From positions 54,840 through 118,839 of the forward strand of contig CANQCY010000003.1 of assembly GCA_947591245.1 (NCBI GenBank): a stretch of 64,000 nucleotides of DNA, in the 5' to 3' direction. The notes under the pieces were generated by a model. The model searched no databases and was not told the origin of the DNA. It saw only the letters and a list, made by a program, of their open reading frames with translations. The position numbers and the translations under genes are program-made. Position 1 is the stretch's first letter; each line of letters opens with the position of its first letter. The DNA comes from an uncultured Lachnospiraceae bacterium (GTDB lineage Bacteria > Bacillota > Clostridia > Lachnospirales > Lachnospiraceae). Positions 38,255 through 47,869 of the stretch are shown here, one piece after another.

Positions 38255-38406
38255 TCCTCCTTCTACTTGTTTAATATCATAATTGTATCAAATATTCTTA
38301 TAAACCGCCATGACTTATTACGAAAAAAGAAATGATACATTCTGTTTGCTCCGCATCAGCGGACTTTCCTGTAAACTTAGAAACGCGCGCCGCCGGGCGC
38401 ACCACT

Positions 38407-38446
38407 AAAAAACAACCGCCTGACCATAGGCCAGACAGTTGTTTTT
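38407..38446. terminator. Rho-independent terminator downstream of CDS 38463-40607
   Basis: AAAAACAAC...CTG/CAG...GTTGTTTTT stem, T tract on both strands. Confidence 0.7.
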
Positions 38447-38462
38447 GTTTGCCATAAATTTC

Positions 38463-40607
38463 TTACTTATTGGTAAATTCATCTACAATGCGGTATGAGA
38501 TGGATGTAAATACGGCGTTTACTACCGTATTAGCGCCGCCCGGAATCCCACCGGAATAAGTATAAGCTTTCAGCGCCATCTTGTTCGTTGTCTGTCCCGC
38601 CATCTCGCCTTCTCCCTGCGTCAGGTTGCAGATGAAATCGAAATCTCCTCCCTTACCGTCGGTTGCAAAGGTACCAAACATACCCTTATCCCAAGTAGCT
38701 ATCGTCGATGTACGGCTATTAGCAGCGCCGCCAGCCCAACAACGGAACAGAGAGCCGCCATTGTCTTTACCGACAAACCTCACTTCAACGTTTCCTGCAG
38801 CCGGAATACTATCGGGCAGTTCCAATTCAATAGCCTCAGCATTAACCGTCAATGTTCCCGCCGCCTTATCAAACATACCGCCTTGTACTTTAGACATATC
38901 TATGTCCGTCCAAGCAGGACCCTGATCTTCCTCTCCGGTTCCCGGCTCTTCGCTGCCCGGCTCTTTTTCGCTGAACACAATCGACTTAATCTTAAGTGTC
39001 GCTTCTCCTCCCATGTTGAAGATCTGAATTCCCTTAAATGATCCTTTGGAGAAATCGTATGCACCCAAGTCATTCCCTTCCTGACTTGTGTTGTGGAATT
39101 CATCTGTTACGGCATACGTAACCACATTCCACTCTTCTGCTTCCGGGAACTTACCTTCTCCCTTTACAACATGCTTTGTCGTACTTCCTCTGGAGGTATC
39201 CGGATCACTCACATTCGTATTCTCATCGAACATTTCAACCATCATGCCGCCGGTTGACTGGTATGTGATCGTTACATATTTGTAAGCATCCGAGTCCTTA
39301 TCCTCCGGCAACACAAATACGAATCCGGTAAACTGCGGCATTGTGAATGTCGTAACTCCATCTGCCGCTTCCTTAGTCGATTCCACACCCTCAATACCAG
39401 TAGTATGAATTATCTTATCCTTCTCAAAGTCTACCGCGTATGAGTTCGTCTCATCAGAAGTTTCAACTGGCGCTGTGTCAATCGGTGGAGTTATCGGTTC
39501 ATCTTCATTTCCAATGTCGTCACCATAACGAACCCAGATACCGGTAATCGTGATTCCATCAAGGGTACCGCCATACACAGACGCCTTTAACAACAGTTTT
39601 GTTGCAACGATATCCTCAACATCATCCTTGTTAATGTGTTCAAGAACTCTCTGAACCTGGAAGTCGCCGGCCTTAAATGCCGCAGGATCAAGATCTCCTT
39701 GCGGATCCCCCGCATTTCCCTCCTCATCCTTTTCATCTGCTTTTCTCGGATCCTCAACGCCTTCACCAAAGATCGAGTAATGGCCCAACGTAGTCATCGT
39801 TCTTGCGCCGTCATTTGCCAGCCAGTAACGGAAACCTTGCGATCCTTCCGGAACAGAACCACGGATCAGCACCTCGATCTTATCTCCGATGTTCTCAAGG
39901 CTTGTCGGAATCGGTACTGTCACAAGGTCAACTCCTTTCAGCACGATTTGTCCGCCTGTCTCGAGGTAATTTTCACTGCTTCCGCCCTGCCACTGGGAAA
40001 GATCCAGTTTCTGCCAGCCTTTTCCTGTCGGAGTATATGGGTCCGCAGTCGGGGTCGGCTTTACAGTCGGAGTCGGAGTCGGAGGCTTAGGAGTAACCGG
40101 TCTCGGTGATTTCGTTGGCCTCTCCGTCGGAACCGTCGGTTCATCTGTAACAACCGGTACATCTGTCGGATTAGCTGCCCCGCCCTGTCCGGCATCCGAT
40201 GCCGCCGGTGGCGCCGGGGTTATCGGGGTCGTTGGAGCCGTTGGGTTCGGCTTCTTAACCGTGCTTCTTTTCACGGTGACCTTTACATTGCCGAGCTTAC
40301 GTGTTTTCTTTCCTAACTTCTCCTTAACGGTAATGCTTGTACTGCCGGCTTTCTTCGCAGTAACTACGCCCTTTTTGCTGACTTTGGCAATCGAGGCTTT
40401 TTTGACTTTAAACGTGTACTTAGCCTTCTTTGCCTTATTTTTGATCTTGATGGTTTTCTTTTTACCAACATTGATCGTTAGCTTTGTCTTAGCTAATTTG
40501 GCCTTCTTCGCTGCCTGGGCGTCGGCGCCCGGAATACTGGCCACAACAAGCGCAAACGCCATAACAACCGCCATGCGCTTACCCCATTTAGTTTTTTTAC
40601 TACTCAT
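38463..40607 (-). CDS. Secreted multi-domain protein: Lys-rich Ig-like domain, Pro/Thr linker, three beta-rich modules, no recognised catalytic domain
   Basis: LAKTKLTINVGKKKTIKIKNKAKKAKYTFKVKKASIAKVSKKGVVTAKKAGSTSITVKEK; modules 1 and 3 share W..LDLS..QGG / WTDIDMSKVQGG and FRYWLANDGARTMTTLGHYSIFG / FRCWAGGAANSRTSTIATWDKGMFG. Confidence 0.75.
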   Translation of the reverse strand: MSSKKTKWGKRMAVVMAFALVVASIPGADAQAAKKAKLAKTKLTINVGKKKTIKIKNKAKKAKYTFKVKKASIAKVSKKGVVTAKKAGSTSITVKEKLGKKTRKLGNVKVTVKRSTVKKPNPTAPTTPITPAPPAASDAGQGGAANPTDVPVVTDEPTVPTERPTKSPRPVTPKPPTPTPTVKPTPTADPYTPTGKGWQKLDLSQWQGGSSENYLETGGQIVLKGVDLVTVPIPTSLENIGDKIEVLIRGSVPEGSQGFRYWLANDGARTMTTLGHYSIFGEGVEDPRKADEKDEEGNAGDPQGDLDPAAFKAGDFQVQRVLEHINKDDVEDIVATKLLLKASVYGGTLDGITITGIWVRYGDDIGNEDEPITPPIDTAPVETSDETNSYAVDFEKDKIIHTTGIEGVESTKEAADGVTTFTMPQFTGFVFVLPEDKDSDAYKYVTITYQSTGGMMVEMFDENTNVSDPDTSRGSTTKHVVKGEGKFPEAEEWNVVTYAVTDEFHNTSQEGNDLGAYDFSKGSFKGIQIFNMGGEATLKIKSIVFSEKEPGSEEPGTGEEDQGPAWTDIDMSKVQGGMFDKAAGTLTVNAEAIELELPDSIPAAGNVEVRFVGKDNGGSLFRCWAGGAANSRTSTIATWDKGMFGTFATDGKGGDFDFICNLTQGEGEMAGQTTNKMALKAYTYSGGIPGGANTVVNAVFTSISYRIVDEFTNK

Positions 40608-40691
40608 ACTGCATACTACCTCCTCTGGTATTTTTTATTACTCATTATAATAACACAAAATCAACTTAAATGCAATCTGAAATATTAGGAA

Positions 40692-42389
40692 CTAAACGTT
40701 TCTATCCACAACAACATTGAGCCTGATCCTGCGGTATTCTTCCCTGACGTCCCGTTCATAGCTCATGTTCAGCAAAGGTTCTCCCTCGCTGTTAAAATGC
40801 ACCCGGTGGATCGCCGTGCTCCGCGGGGATTGATATGGAGCGGCCTCCCCGTGAAAGGCGATATATGCATCTCCATCCGTATCTGTGAAAAACGAATTGT
40901 GTCCCGGACCGTAAATGCCTTCAAGGTCAGAGGTTGAAAGCGCAGGACACGTGCTTTTTTCCCAGCTGTCCGGACTCAGGAGATCCGACTGGCGGCCCGC
41001 ACGCAGAAACCCGACAGTATATGTCCAGTCGCATGCGCCGCCACCCGAGTAGGCAATATAAATATACTTGTCCGTGACCAGCGGATACGGGCCCTCGTTA
41101 TTGATCGTACCGGCGACATTCTCCCAGCCATAAAGAGGTCTGGACAATCTCACCGGCTCGCTTACGAGCCGATCCGGCTGCTCCGGATTTGTCTCCGCGA
41201 TATACAGCATAGAGCCCGTGTCGCCTTCCGCCATGCAGTTAAGCCGGTAGGACCAGACAAGATAGGATCTGCCGTTATTTTCAAAATGCGTCATATCAAG
41301 GGTGATCCCTTCCTCTGTCAGAAAAGCTCCGTCCGGTTTTTTGACGCGAATCGGATCCTCCCAGTCTTCGGCGTTTATGATGGATCCGTTTTCTTTCAGG
41401 CGCATCATATGGCACTGCGGGCCAAACTCATCTCCGCTCACGGCAAATAAGATATACAGCCTGCCGCCGATCACATGAAACTCCGGCGCCCAGAATGTCT
41501 GTATCAGCTTCTTTTCCGTATCTTTGTCCAGAATCAGATGCTGCTCTGCGTCCGGTGCAAATAAATCTGCCGCACGATCCGCCTCCCGTACCCAGAATCC
41601 GATGTCGCCGGCATTATCATTGGTAGAAATATAATAATACTTTCTCTGCCACAAAAAAACGACCGGATCCGCGAAACCGACAGCAAGGGGAAAATCATAT
41701 CCTTTCTGGCGGATATCCGCCGTCACCTCATATGTTCCCGGACAGTTAAAGTCAATGCGGGACAATTCTTCGTCCGGTATATCATACTTCTTTTGTGACG
41801 TGGAACCGTCAGAATAATGTGCCGTCAACGCAATCTCTTTCACATCGTCCGCACAGGAAGCAAAAATCTGCTCCGGTATAGATGTGTGCGTATGCCTGAC
41901 CGGCATATATTTTTGCAAAAGCTTTTCATAGGCCTCATCCGCAATATCAATGCTGCTTCCCGCAATCACATCGCCAAACGGATATTCTGTCAGATCATTC
42001 CCTGTATGTAACCGGATTTCTTTTAGCTGGGGATGATTTGTTATATCTGTCATGCCGCATTCCCGGAATGACATAAAATCCTTTGTCATCCAGACAAGCC
42101 TCTCGTTTTCAGGGCTGCCGTCCGGCGCCCCGTCCTTCCCTGTTCGCTTTGCCAGTATCGCATAATCTCCATCCGGCAGGCGGTAAATCTCCGGCTGCGC
42201 CAGTTCCTTTTCCACGATCTGGTCTGCCTCGCTGATTTCCGCCTTCGCATAGAGAATCCCCCTGTTCTGATTCAGGGGAATAAAAGTTTTTCCATTTTCG
42301 GAAACAGCAAAATGAATGCTGTTTCCGAACGCCGGAGGGCAAAACTTATCATCTGAGGTTCTCGTATAGATAAAAAGCTTTTTTCCCAT
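40692..42389 (-). CDS. GH43-like glycoside hydrolase, no signal peptide (predicted intracellular)
   Basis: MGKKLFIYTRTSDDKFCPP start; FADPVVFLWQRKYYYISTND; FWAPEFHVIGGRLYILFAVS; GPGHNSFFTDTDGDAYIAFHGEA. Confidence 0.8.
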   Translation of the reverse strand: MGKKLFIYTRTSDDKFCPPAFGNSIHFAVSENGKTFIPLNQNRGILYAKAEISEADQIVEKELAQPEIYRLPDGDYAILAKRTGKDGAPDGSPENERLVWMTKDFMSFRECGMTDITNHPQLKEIRLHTGNDLTEYPFGDVIAGSSIDIADEAYEKLLQKYMPVRHTHTSIPEQIFASCADDVKEIALTAHYSDGSTSQKKYDIPDEELSRIDFNCPGTYEVTADIRQKGYDFPLAVGFADPVVFLWQRKYYYISTNDNAGDIGFWVREADRAADLFAPDAEQHLILDKDTEKKLIQTFWAPEFHVIGGRLYILFAVSGDEFGPQCHMMRLKENGSIINAEDWEDPIRVKKPDGAFLTEEGITLDMTHFENNGRSYLVWSYRLNCMAEGDTGSMLYIAETNPEQPDRLVSEPVRLSRPLYGWENVAGTINNEGPYPLVTDKYIYIAYSGGGACDWTYTVGFLRAGRQSDLLSPDSWEKSTCPALSTSDLEGIYGPGHNSFFTDTDGDAYIAFHGEAAPYQSPRSTAIHRVHFNSEGEPLLNMSYERDVREEYRRIRLNVVVDRNV

Positions 42390-42402
42390 TTTATTCCTCC
42401 GT

Positions 42403-44367
42403 TTATGCTTTAAATTTCTTTACCGCGCTATAGCCGCCATATACCTTCTTTCTGTTTTTGTCCTTCTTGTATGCCTGTACCTTTACATAGTATTTCTTCC
42501 CTCCGGACAATTTTTTCAGCGTATAAGATGTCTTAGACGTACTCGCCTTTTTCACGGATTTTTTCAGCTTCTTATCGGTCGAATAAACAATCCGGTAACC
42601 GTCGGCGCCTTTCACCTTTTTCCAGGAAAGCTTCGCCTTATTGCCCTTCTGCTTCTTCGCTGATACGCCTTTCACCTTGCCGACCGAAATATCATCATCC
42701 TTCTGCACGTCTGCATGCGGCGTCACGGAAGCGGACGGCGGCTGTACTGTCGGAGCGGATGGAGCGGACGGTTCCGTTGGAGCGGACGGCGCTGCCGATT
42801 CTGCCGGCGCCGATGGCGCCGATGGCTCAGCCGGACCTTGCGTCTGTTCCGGTTCCGGCTCTTTCTCAAACTGCCAGTAATCAAACTTAAACAGCGTACT
42901 GCTATCCTCTGACCCTTCCCCGGTAAATACGAGATACAGGTCATGCTCGCCCGTCGCGCCGGACACGTCTGCAGACAGTGTTTTGTACTCGTCTTCTCCA
43001 CCGGTATTGGCCAGATCCAGCTGTCCGATCTGCGTTCCGTCCACCGAATCCAGATAAAGCCCGATCGCCGCCTTGCCGTCATCGCCCTTTGCCACTGAAG
43101 CGTTGAATTTAATCGCACCTTTCTCGCCAAAGTCTACATTTTTTACTTTTACGTAGCTTCCGTCTTTTATATCGCACAGATTGATCCGTCCGTCCCAGTT
43201 TTCTTCACGCGGGCCGCCTTCGGTCTCGACATTTTCCTCCCATGCGATCGTCTCCGCCTCTGTTTTCTCATACGGATTCAACGGGCGGACTGCTTCCGGT
43301 CCCTCCCGCGTCATGACAGATTGCGGAATTGTGCCGTCCTCTTCATTATAACTGAACTCATCCACGCATACGGAACGACGGAACGATTGGCCGCCCGGAA
43401 GCGCCTGATTATGGTAAAACAAATAGGAATGATCCATATAATCTGCAACGCCCGGATGATTGGTATAGCTTATACCGGTATCGCCGAGCCCCTGCGAATC
43501 CATGAGGACGCCCTTATACTCCCACGGTCCTTCCGGCGAATCGCTCATCGAATAGGCAAAATGCTCCGCACCGCCTTGCGGCGCAAATGCCGGGTATACC
43601 ATGTAGTAGTGATTATTGCGTTTGTAAAACCAAGGTCCCTCCGCATAAGAGCACGGCCTTGTATCCTCTGGCTTTGCACCGGGTATTTCCGGTCCAAATG
43701 CTTCTTCCGTCATTGCCACCCGCACAACTCCCTTTTGCACGGTATACCCCAAATCCACCAGTTCATCACTCAGTTCAGGCTCTTCATCATAGGAAATCAT
43801 ATCCTCGTTCAGCTTGACATATCTCAAATTCGGATTTCCGAAATACAGGTACGCCTGCCCGTCGTCATCCACATACACCGTCGGATCGATGTCATTCCAA
43901 TCCCCCTCGTCAACCAGCGGCGCGCCAATCGCATCCACAAACGGACCGGTCGGACTGTCGCTCACGCCGACGCCGATCACGATACCGCCGTTATTCTTAC
44001 GCAGGGGACAGTACAGATAAAACTTGCCGTCCCTCTCCACGCATTGCGGCGCCCACGCTCTCGGTTCCTCCGGATACGTCCATGAAAAATCCAGATACGA
44101 CATAACCGTCCCGTGGTCGGTCCAGTTCACCATATCGGTAGACGAATAACACTTCCAGTCCAGCATATTGTAAAAACCGTTCAACTCATCCTCATCATGC
44201 GACGTAAACAGATACATCGTGCCATTATAAACCATCGGCGACGGATCTGCCGTATAATTCGTCTGGATGATGGGATTGTCCGCACGTGCCGGAATCGGGG
44301 AAATGCATACTGCCATGCATATGCCGAGCGCCCCGGCAAGCGCTTTTGCAAAAAACTTTTTCCTCAT
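42403..44367 (-). CDS. Secreted GH43-like glycoside hydrolase with CBM6-like domain and C-terminal Lys-rich Fn3-like domain
   Basis: NPIIQTNYTADPSPMVYNGTMYLFTSHDED; RAWAPQCVERDGKFYLYCPL; DIDPTVYVDDDGQAYLYFGN; KGVSAKKQKGNKAKLSWKKVKGADGYRIVYST. Confidence 0.88.
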   Translation of the reverse strand: MRKKFFAKALAGALGICMAVCISPIPARADNPIIQTNYTADPSPMVYNGTMYLFTSHDEDELNGFYNMLDWKCYSSTDMVNWTDHGTVMSYLDFSWTYPEEPRAWAPQCVERDGKFYLYCPLRKNNGGIVIGVGVSDSPTGPFVDAIGAPLVDEGDWNDIDPTVYVDDDGQAYLYFGNPNLRYVKLNEDMISYDEEPELSDELVDLGYTVQKGVVRVAMTEEAFGPEIPGAKPEDTRPCSYAEGPWFYKRNNHYYMVYPAFAPQGGAEHFAYSMSDSPEGPWEYKGVLMDSQGLGDTGISYTNHPGVADYMDHSYLFYHNQALPGGQSFRRSVCVDEFSYNEEDGTIPQSVMTREGPEAVRPLNPYEKTEAETIAWEENVETEGGPREENWDGRINLCDIKDGSYVKVKNVDFGEKGAIKFNASVAKGDDGKAAIGLYLDSVDGTQIGQLDLANTGGEDEYKTLSADVSGATGEHDLYLVFTGEGSEDSSTLFKFDYWQFEKEPEPEQTQGPAEPSAPSAPAESAAPSAPTEPSAPSAPTVQPPSASVTPHADVQKDDDISVGKVKGVSAKKQKGNKAKLSWKKVKGADGYRIVYSTDKKLKKSVKKASTSKTSYTLKKLSGGKKYYVKVQAYKKDKNRKKVYGGYSAVKKFKA

Positions 44368-44391
44368 AATTTACTTCATCCTTTCTAAAAT

Positions 44392-47300
44392 CTATTCTAC
44401 TGTTACCTTTGCATCGGACTGGCTGACGATATCGCCATCCGCTCCGACTACAGTCAAAATATAAACTCCCGGCTGTACCGGCGCATTCATGGAGCTGCTG
44501 TTTCCCGCCGCCTTTGACATCGTAGGATCATTCTCATCGAAGGCGGACAGTCCGGACGGCGCAAGCCAGATCGTCTTGCCCGCATCCGACAGCACATTGG
44601 AAAAGGTTACGGTTCCCCCGCTTCCTACAGTCACATTATCCTCCAGAAGCTGGTTTGCCTCTGTCACTGTGGTGGAAAATGTGATCTCCGTCTCCTCCGA
44701 CGTGCTCCGGTCTGTTATTTTTAATGTCCACGTACCCGACGTATCAATTGTGCCGCCGTTCGATACGTCCTTTCCATTCAGAGCGTAACGGTACGCATCA
44801 TCCTTCAGCTCGAGCGTGAGCGGGTTCAGTTTCGATACATTGTAATTTCCGCCCTCTGCTACATTGGCAGCGTCCGTACTTTCACCGACATATAATGTGA
44901 ATGTAGAAGCGCTTGACACGCCGCCGTCCGCATACCGGATATAGAGCTTGTATTCACCCGGTACTTCCGGAACATCTATCGTTTTTTCATCTCCGGCCGC
45001 TTTCGTCATGTCCGGTCCTTCGGCAAACGCCGTCGTGCCCTCTTCCGCCAGCCACACCTCATCCTCTTTTGAGAGAAGGCCCCGGCGCGGAAGCTTCTGC
45101 CCTGCCGCCAGCCGTACGTTTGCCGCCAGTTCATAATCCGTATCCCGGATATCCTCCGGATCCACCATATAGACATATTTATCTTCCAGACCGGAATAGA
45201 GAACGGTCTCATATCCTTTGAGAGGCCATATATACTGTTCGTTGACGTACTGCTCCAGCGTGCAGTTCGGCGCCGTCGTCTCGGATCTGTCCGTATTGGA
45301 AAAGCCGTTCGTCACTATCATGTCGTGTTTCCTGCGCCAGTCGTTCAATTCATACACGTTTCGGATGGTGTTTGTCACGACATTGCTGTCAAATTTGATG
45401 TAAGCGCTTCCCTCGTCGGGATGGAATCCGTTGACCATCCTGCTTCCGTTCGCCACCTGCGGCTCGCGTTTCGCATTGATGTAGTTAAAACTCATCTCCG
45501 AATATTCTGTCCAGTCATCATTTCCCTGCTGTCCCAGCGTATAAATACCGCCGGCGTCCTGAAGCAGGGAGCAGATTTCCTCCACCCTGTTATAATTGAC
45601 ATGGTTATTCCTTGACGTCGTCGTCGGCACTCCCGGCAGCTGCGTATCTCCTTTATCTGCGCTCGCACCGTCAAAATTGCACCATCCCCATCCGATGCTC
45701 ATGCCGCTGTATGAACATTTATACACGAAATTATGCAGCGCCTGCATGTTGTATGTATAAAAACTCGTGAGCGGCGAATGCCCCGGGAAGAAATAACAGT
45801 TCTCATACATATAATTATTCGTAATCAATATGTTTTTCGGAACAGCTTCCGTTCCATTCTTGAATTTCTCTTTGTCCGGCCCCGCCGCATTGGCTGCTTT
45901 CGTCTGGTGAATCTCCGTATCATTTTCATATACATGCTGCGGATGGCCGATCACGATCCCCGCTCCGCCCGTTTTGGCGACATAGTTTCCGGTAATCTCG
46001 CAGTCTGTCACGGCGTTTTCCATATGGATGCCAAGGCAGCCCGTATGGCGGATTTCCCCATCCAGGAAACGGACGTTTTTCGCCGTATTGACATGTACAG
46101 CCGCAGATGGCACGTCATACGTGCGGTAAATATCGTCATGCTGGTTGATCAGTCCGAAATTCTTCATCATAATCGCACCCTGAACCGATGCATAGCCGTG
46201 CGACCCCTCCAGCTCATAGAGCTGGCAGTCGGAATATGCGAAACTCAGCCCCTCAAACACAATATTTTCCACATATTTTTTATGCTCTGCATCTCCCGCG
46301 ATCTCAAGAATCGTATTCTTATCCGGAACGACTACTTCCGCCTCGTTCATATCCTCTCCGTCCCGCGGTATGTAATAAAGCATGCTGCCAGCCTGGTCAA
46401 AATAAAACTCACCCGGATTTTCCAGCCATTCAAATACATTGGCAACGTCGTTATCCACGCTGCCCGTCGGGTTATACTCGGTATTCCATCCCAAGTTTTG
46501 CGCCAGCGCCCCATACGGCATCTGCAGCGCTACTTCGGTATCCCCGTCCGCCGTCTCGGTAAGCGTCTCGGCGCACACAAGCTGCTTTGCCCATCTCGAA
46601 CCGGATTCCAGTTCGATATTCTGAGGATTCCTCGTATCTGCCGACAATCCGAGGCTTGCCGGAAGTACGGTGCCCGTATACAAAGTCGTCGTACTCGGCG
46701 CCCACGCCCAGTCCGCCTGATCTTTTGCAACCGTATAGCTTCCCACCGCTCTTACAGGTTTGACGGTTTTCATCGTCATCGACGCGCGCTCCCCATTTAC
46801 ATACACTGCGCGCAGCTTTTCGTTTCGCGTAAGCGGCGTCTTATACGCCTTCCTGCCGCCGGACAGCCAGTCCACATCCTCTGCTTCCTGCCATGCCGAC
46901 TCGATTTTCTCTCCGCCGCTCAACACCGGTTTCGCCCCCGCCGCCGCGCGGTAAGTAATCGTACAGTTTTCCGTGCCGGAGTCCTCTTCGCTAAAGACGA
47001 TCGTCTCATCTGAGGTATAAAAGCCGTCTGCAATCTCGACAACGATATCGCCTTTTGATTTATCCATTGCCCTGACTGCCTCTTTCGCTTTATTTAGCGT
47101 CCTGAACGGCTGTGATTTGGAACCGTCCGCGCTGTCGCTCCCTGTCGTCGAAACATACAGTCTGCGTATGCCGTCCGCCGCCTCTGTCGGCTGCGGCGCC
47201 GGCGTTGTTCCTGAAGGCCCCGCCGTCTGCGTTCCCGGCGCAGAAGCGGCTGCTGCCGGCGCAGTCTGCAACTCCTTTGCAGGAGCATCCTTTTTCTTTT

Positions 47301-47652
47301 TCACCGTCACTGTAACCTTCCCTACTTTAACCGTTTTTTTCTTTTTCTTCGCCTTATATGTTTCCTTTACGGTAATAACCGCCTTTCCCGCCTTTTTTGC
47401 CTTGACGGTCCCGCTTTTTGAGACCGTGGCGATCTTCTTTTTGTTCGTAGAGAAAACATATTTGCGTTTGCTGTTTTTATTTTTGATGACGATCTTTTTC
47501 GATGCGCCCTCAAACAGCGTGAATTTTTTCTGCTTCACAGATGCTTTCTTTTTTGCAGCCTCTGCGTCCGCCCCCGGCGCGCATGCGCAAACAAACAGAG
47601 CCGCCGTTACGGCAAGCGCAACGCCGCTGCGTACTAATTTCCCCTGCATCAA
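44392..47652 (-). CDS. Secreted GH141-like right-handed beta-helix enzyme with N-terminal Lys-rich Ig-like domain and C-terminal Ig-like repeats
   Basis: RRLYVSTTGSDSADGSKSQPFRTLNKAKEAVRAM; YSGMSIGWGWCNFD; RNNHVNYNRVEEICSLLQDAGGIYTLGQQGND. Confidence 0.75.
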   Translation of the reverse strand: MMQGKLVRSGVALAVTAALFVCACAPGADAEAAKKKASVKQKKFTLFEGASKKIVIKNKNSKRKYVFSTNKKKIATVSKSGTVKAKKAGKAVITVKETYKAKKKKKTVKVGKVTVTVKKKKDAPAKELQTAPAAAASAPGTQTAGPSGTTPAPQPTEAADGIRRLYVSTTGSDSADGSKSQPFRTLNKAKEAVRAMDKSKGDIVVEIADGFYTSDETIVFSEEDSGTENCTITYRAAAGAKPVLSGGEKIESAWQEAEDVDWLSGGRKAYKTPLTRNEKLRAVYVNGERASMTMKTVKPVRAVGSYTVAKDQADWAWAPSTTTLYTGTVLPASLGLSADTRNPQNIELESGSRWAKQLVCAETLTETADGDTEVALQMPYGALAQNLGWNTEYNPTGSVDNDVANVFEWLENPGEFYFDQAGSMLYYIPRDGEDMNEAEVVVPDKNTILEIAGDAEHKKYVENIVFEGLSFAYSDCQLYELEGSHGYASVQGAIMMKNFGLINQHDDIYRTYDVPSAAVHVNTAKNVRFLDGEIRHTGCLGIHMENAVTDCEITGNYVAKTGGAGIVIGHPQHVYENDTEIHQTKAANAAGPDKEKFKNGTEAVPKNILITNNYMYENCYFFPGHSPLTSFYTYNMQALHNFVYKCSYSGMSIGWGWCNFDGASADKGDTQLPGVPTTTSRNNHVNYNRVEEICSLLQDAGGIYTLGQQGNDDWTEYSEMSFNYINAKREPQVANGSRMVNGFHPDEGSAYIKFDSNVVTNTIRNVYELNDWRRKHDMIVTNGFSNTDRSETTAPNCTLEQYVNEQYIWPLKGYETVLYSGLEDKYVYMVDPEDIRDTDYELAANVRLAAGQKLPRRGLLSKEDEVWLAEEGTTAFAEGPDMTKAAGDEKTIDVPEVPGEYKLYIRYADGGVSSASTFTLYVGESTDAANVAEGGNYNVSKLNPLTLELKDDAYRYALNGKDVSNGGTIDTSGTWTLKITDRSTSEETEITFSTTVTEANQLLEDNVTVGSGGTVTFSNVLSDAGKTIWLAPSGLSAFDENDPTMSKAAGNSSSMNAPVQPGVYILTVVGADGDIVSQSDAKVTVE

Positions 47653-47869
47653 AACCCTCCTCGCATAATTGTAGTTGCTTTTATTTTAGCTTTGTCATTT
47701 TAGGATTGCTATGACTGATTGTGGTAACTTTCATGATCTTTTGAGACTTTCTAAAATTGGAAATCGCCCCTTTCTTTTCCAAATAAATTTTTTCACATTG
47801 ATTTTTTCACGCTTTTTTATTATACTTATAATATCGGGATCAAAAGGCAACGGTGAAATGGAGAAAAAA

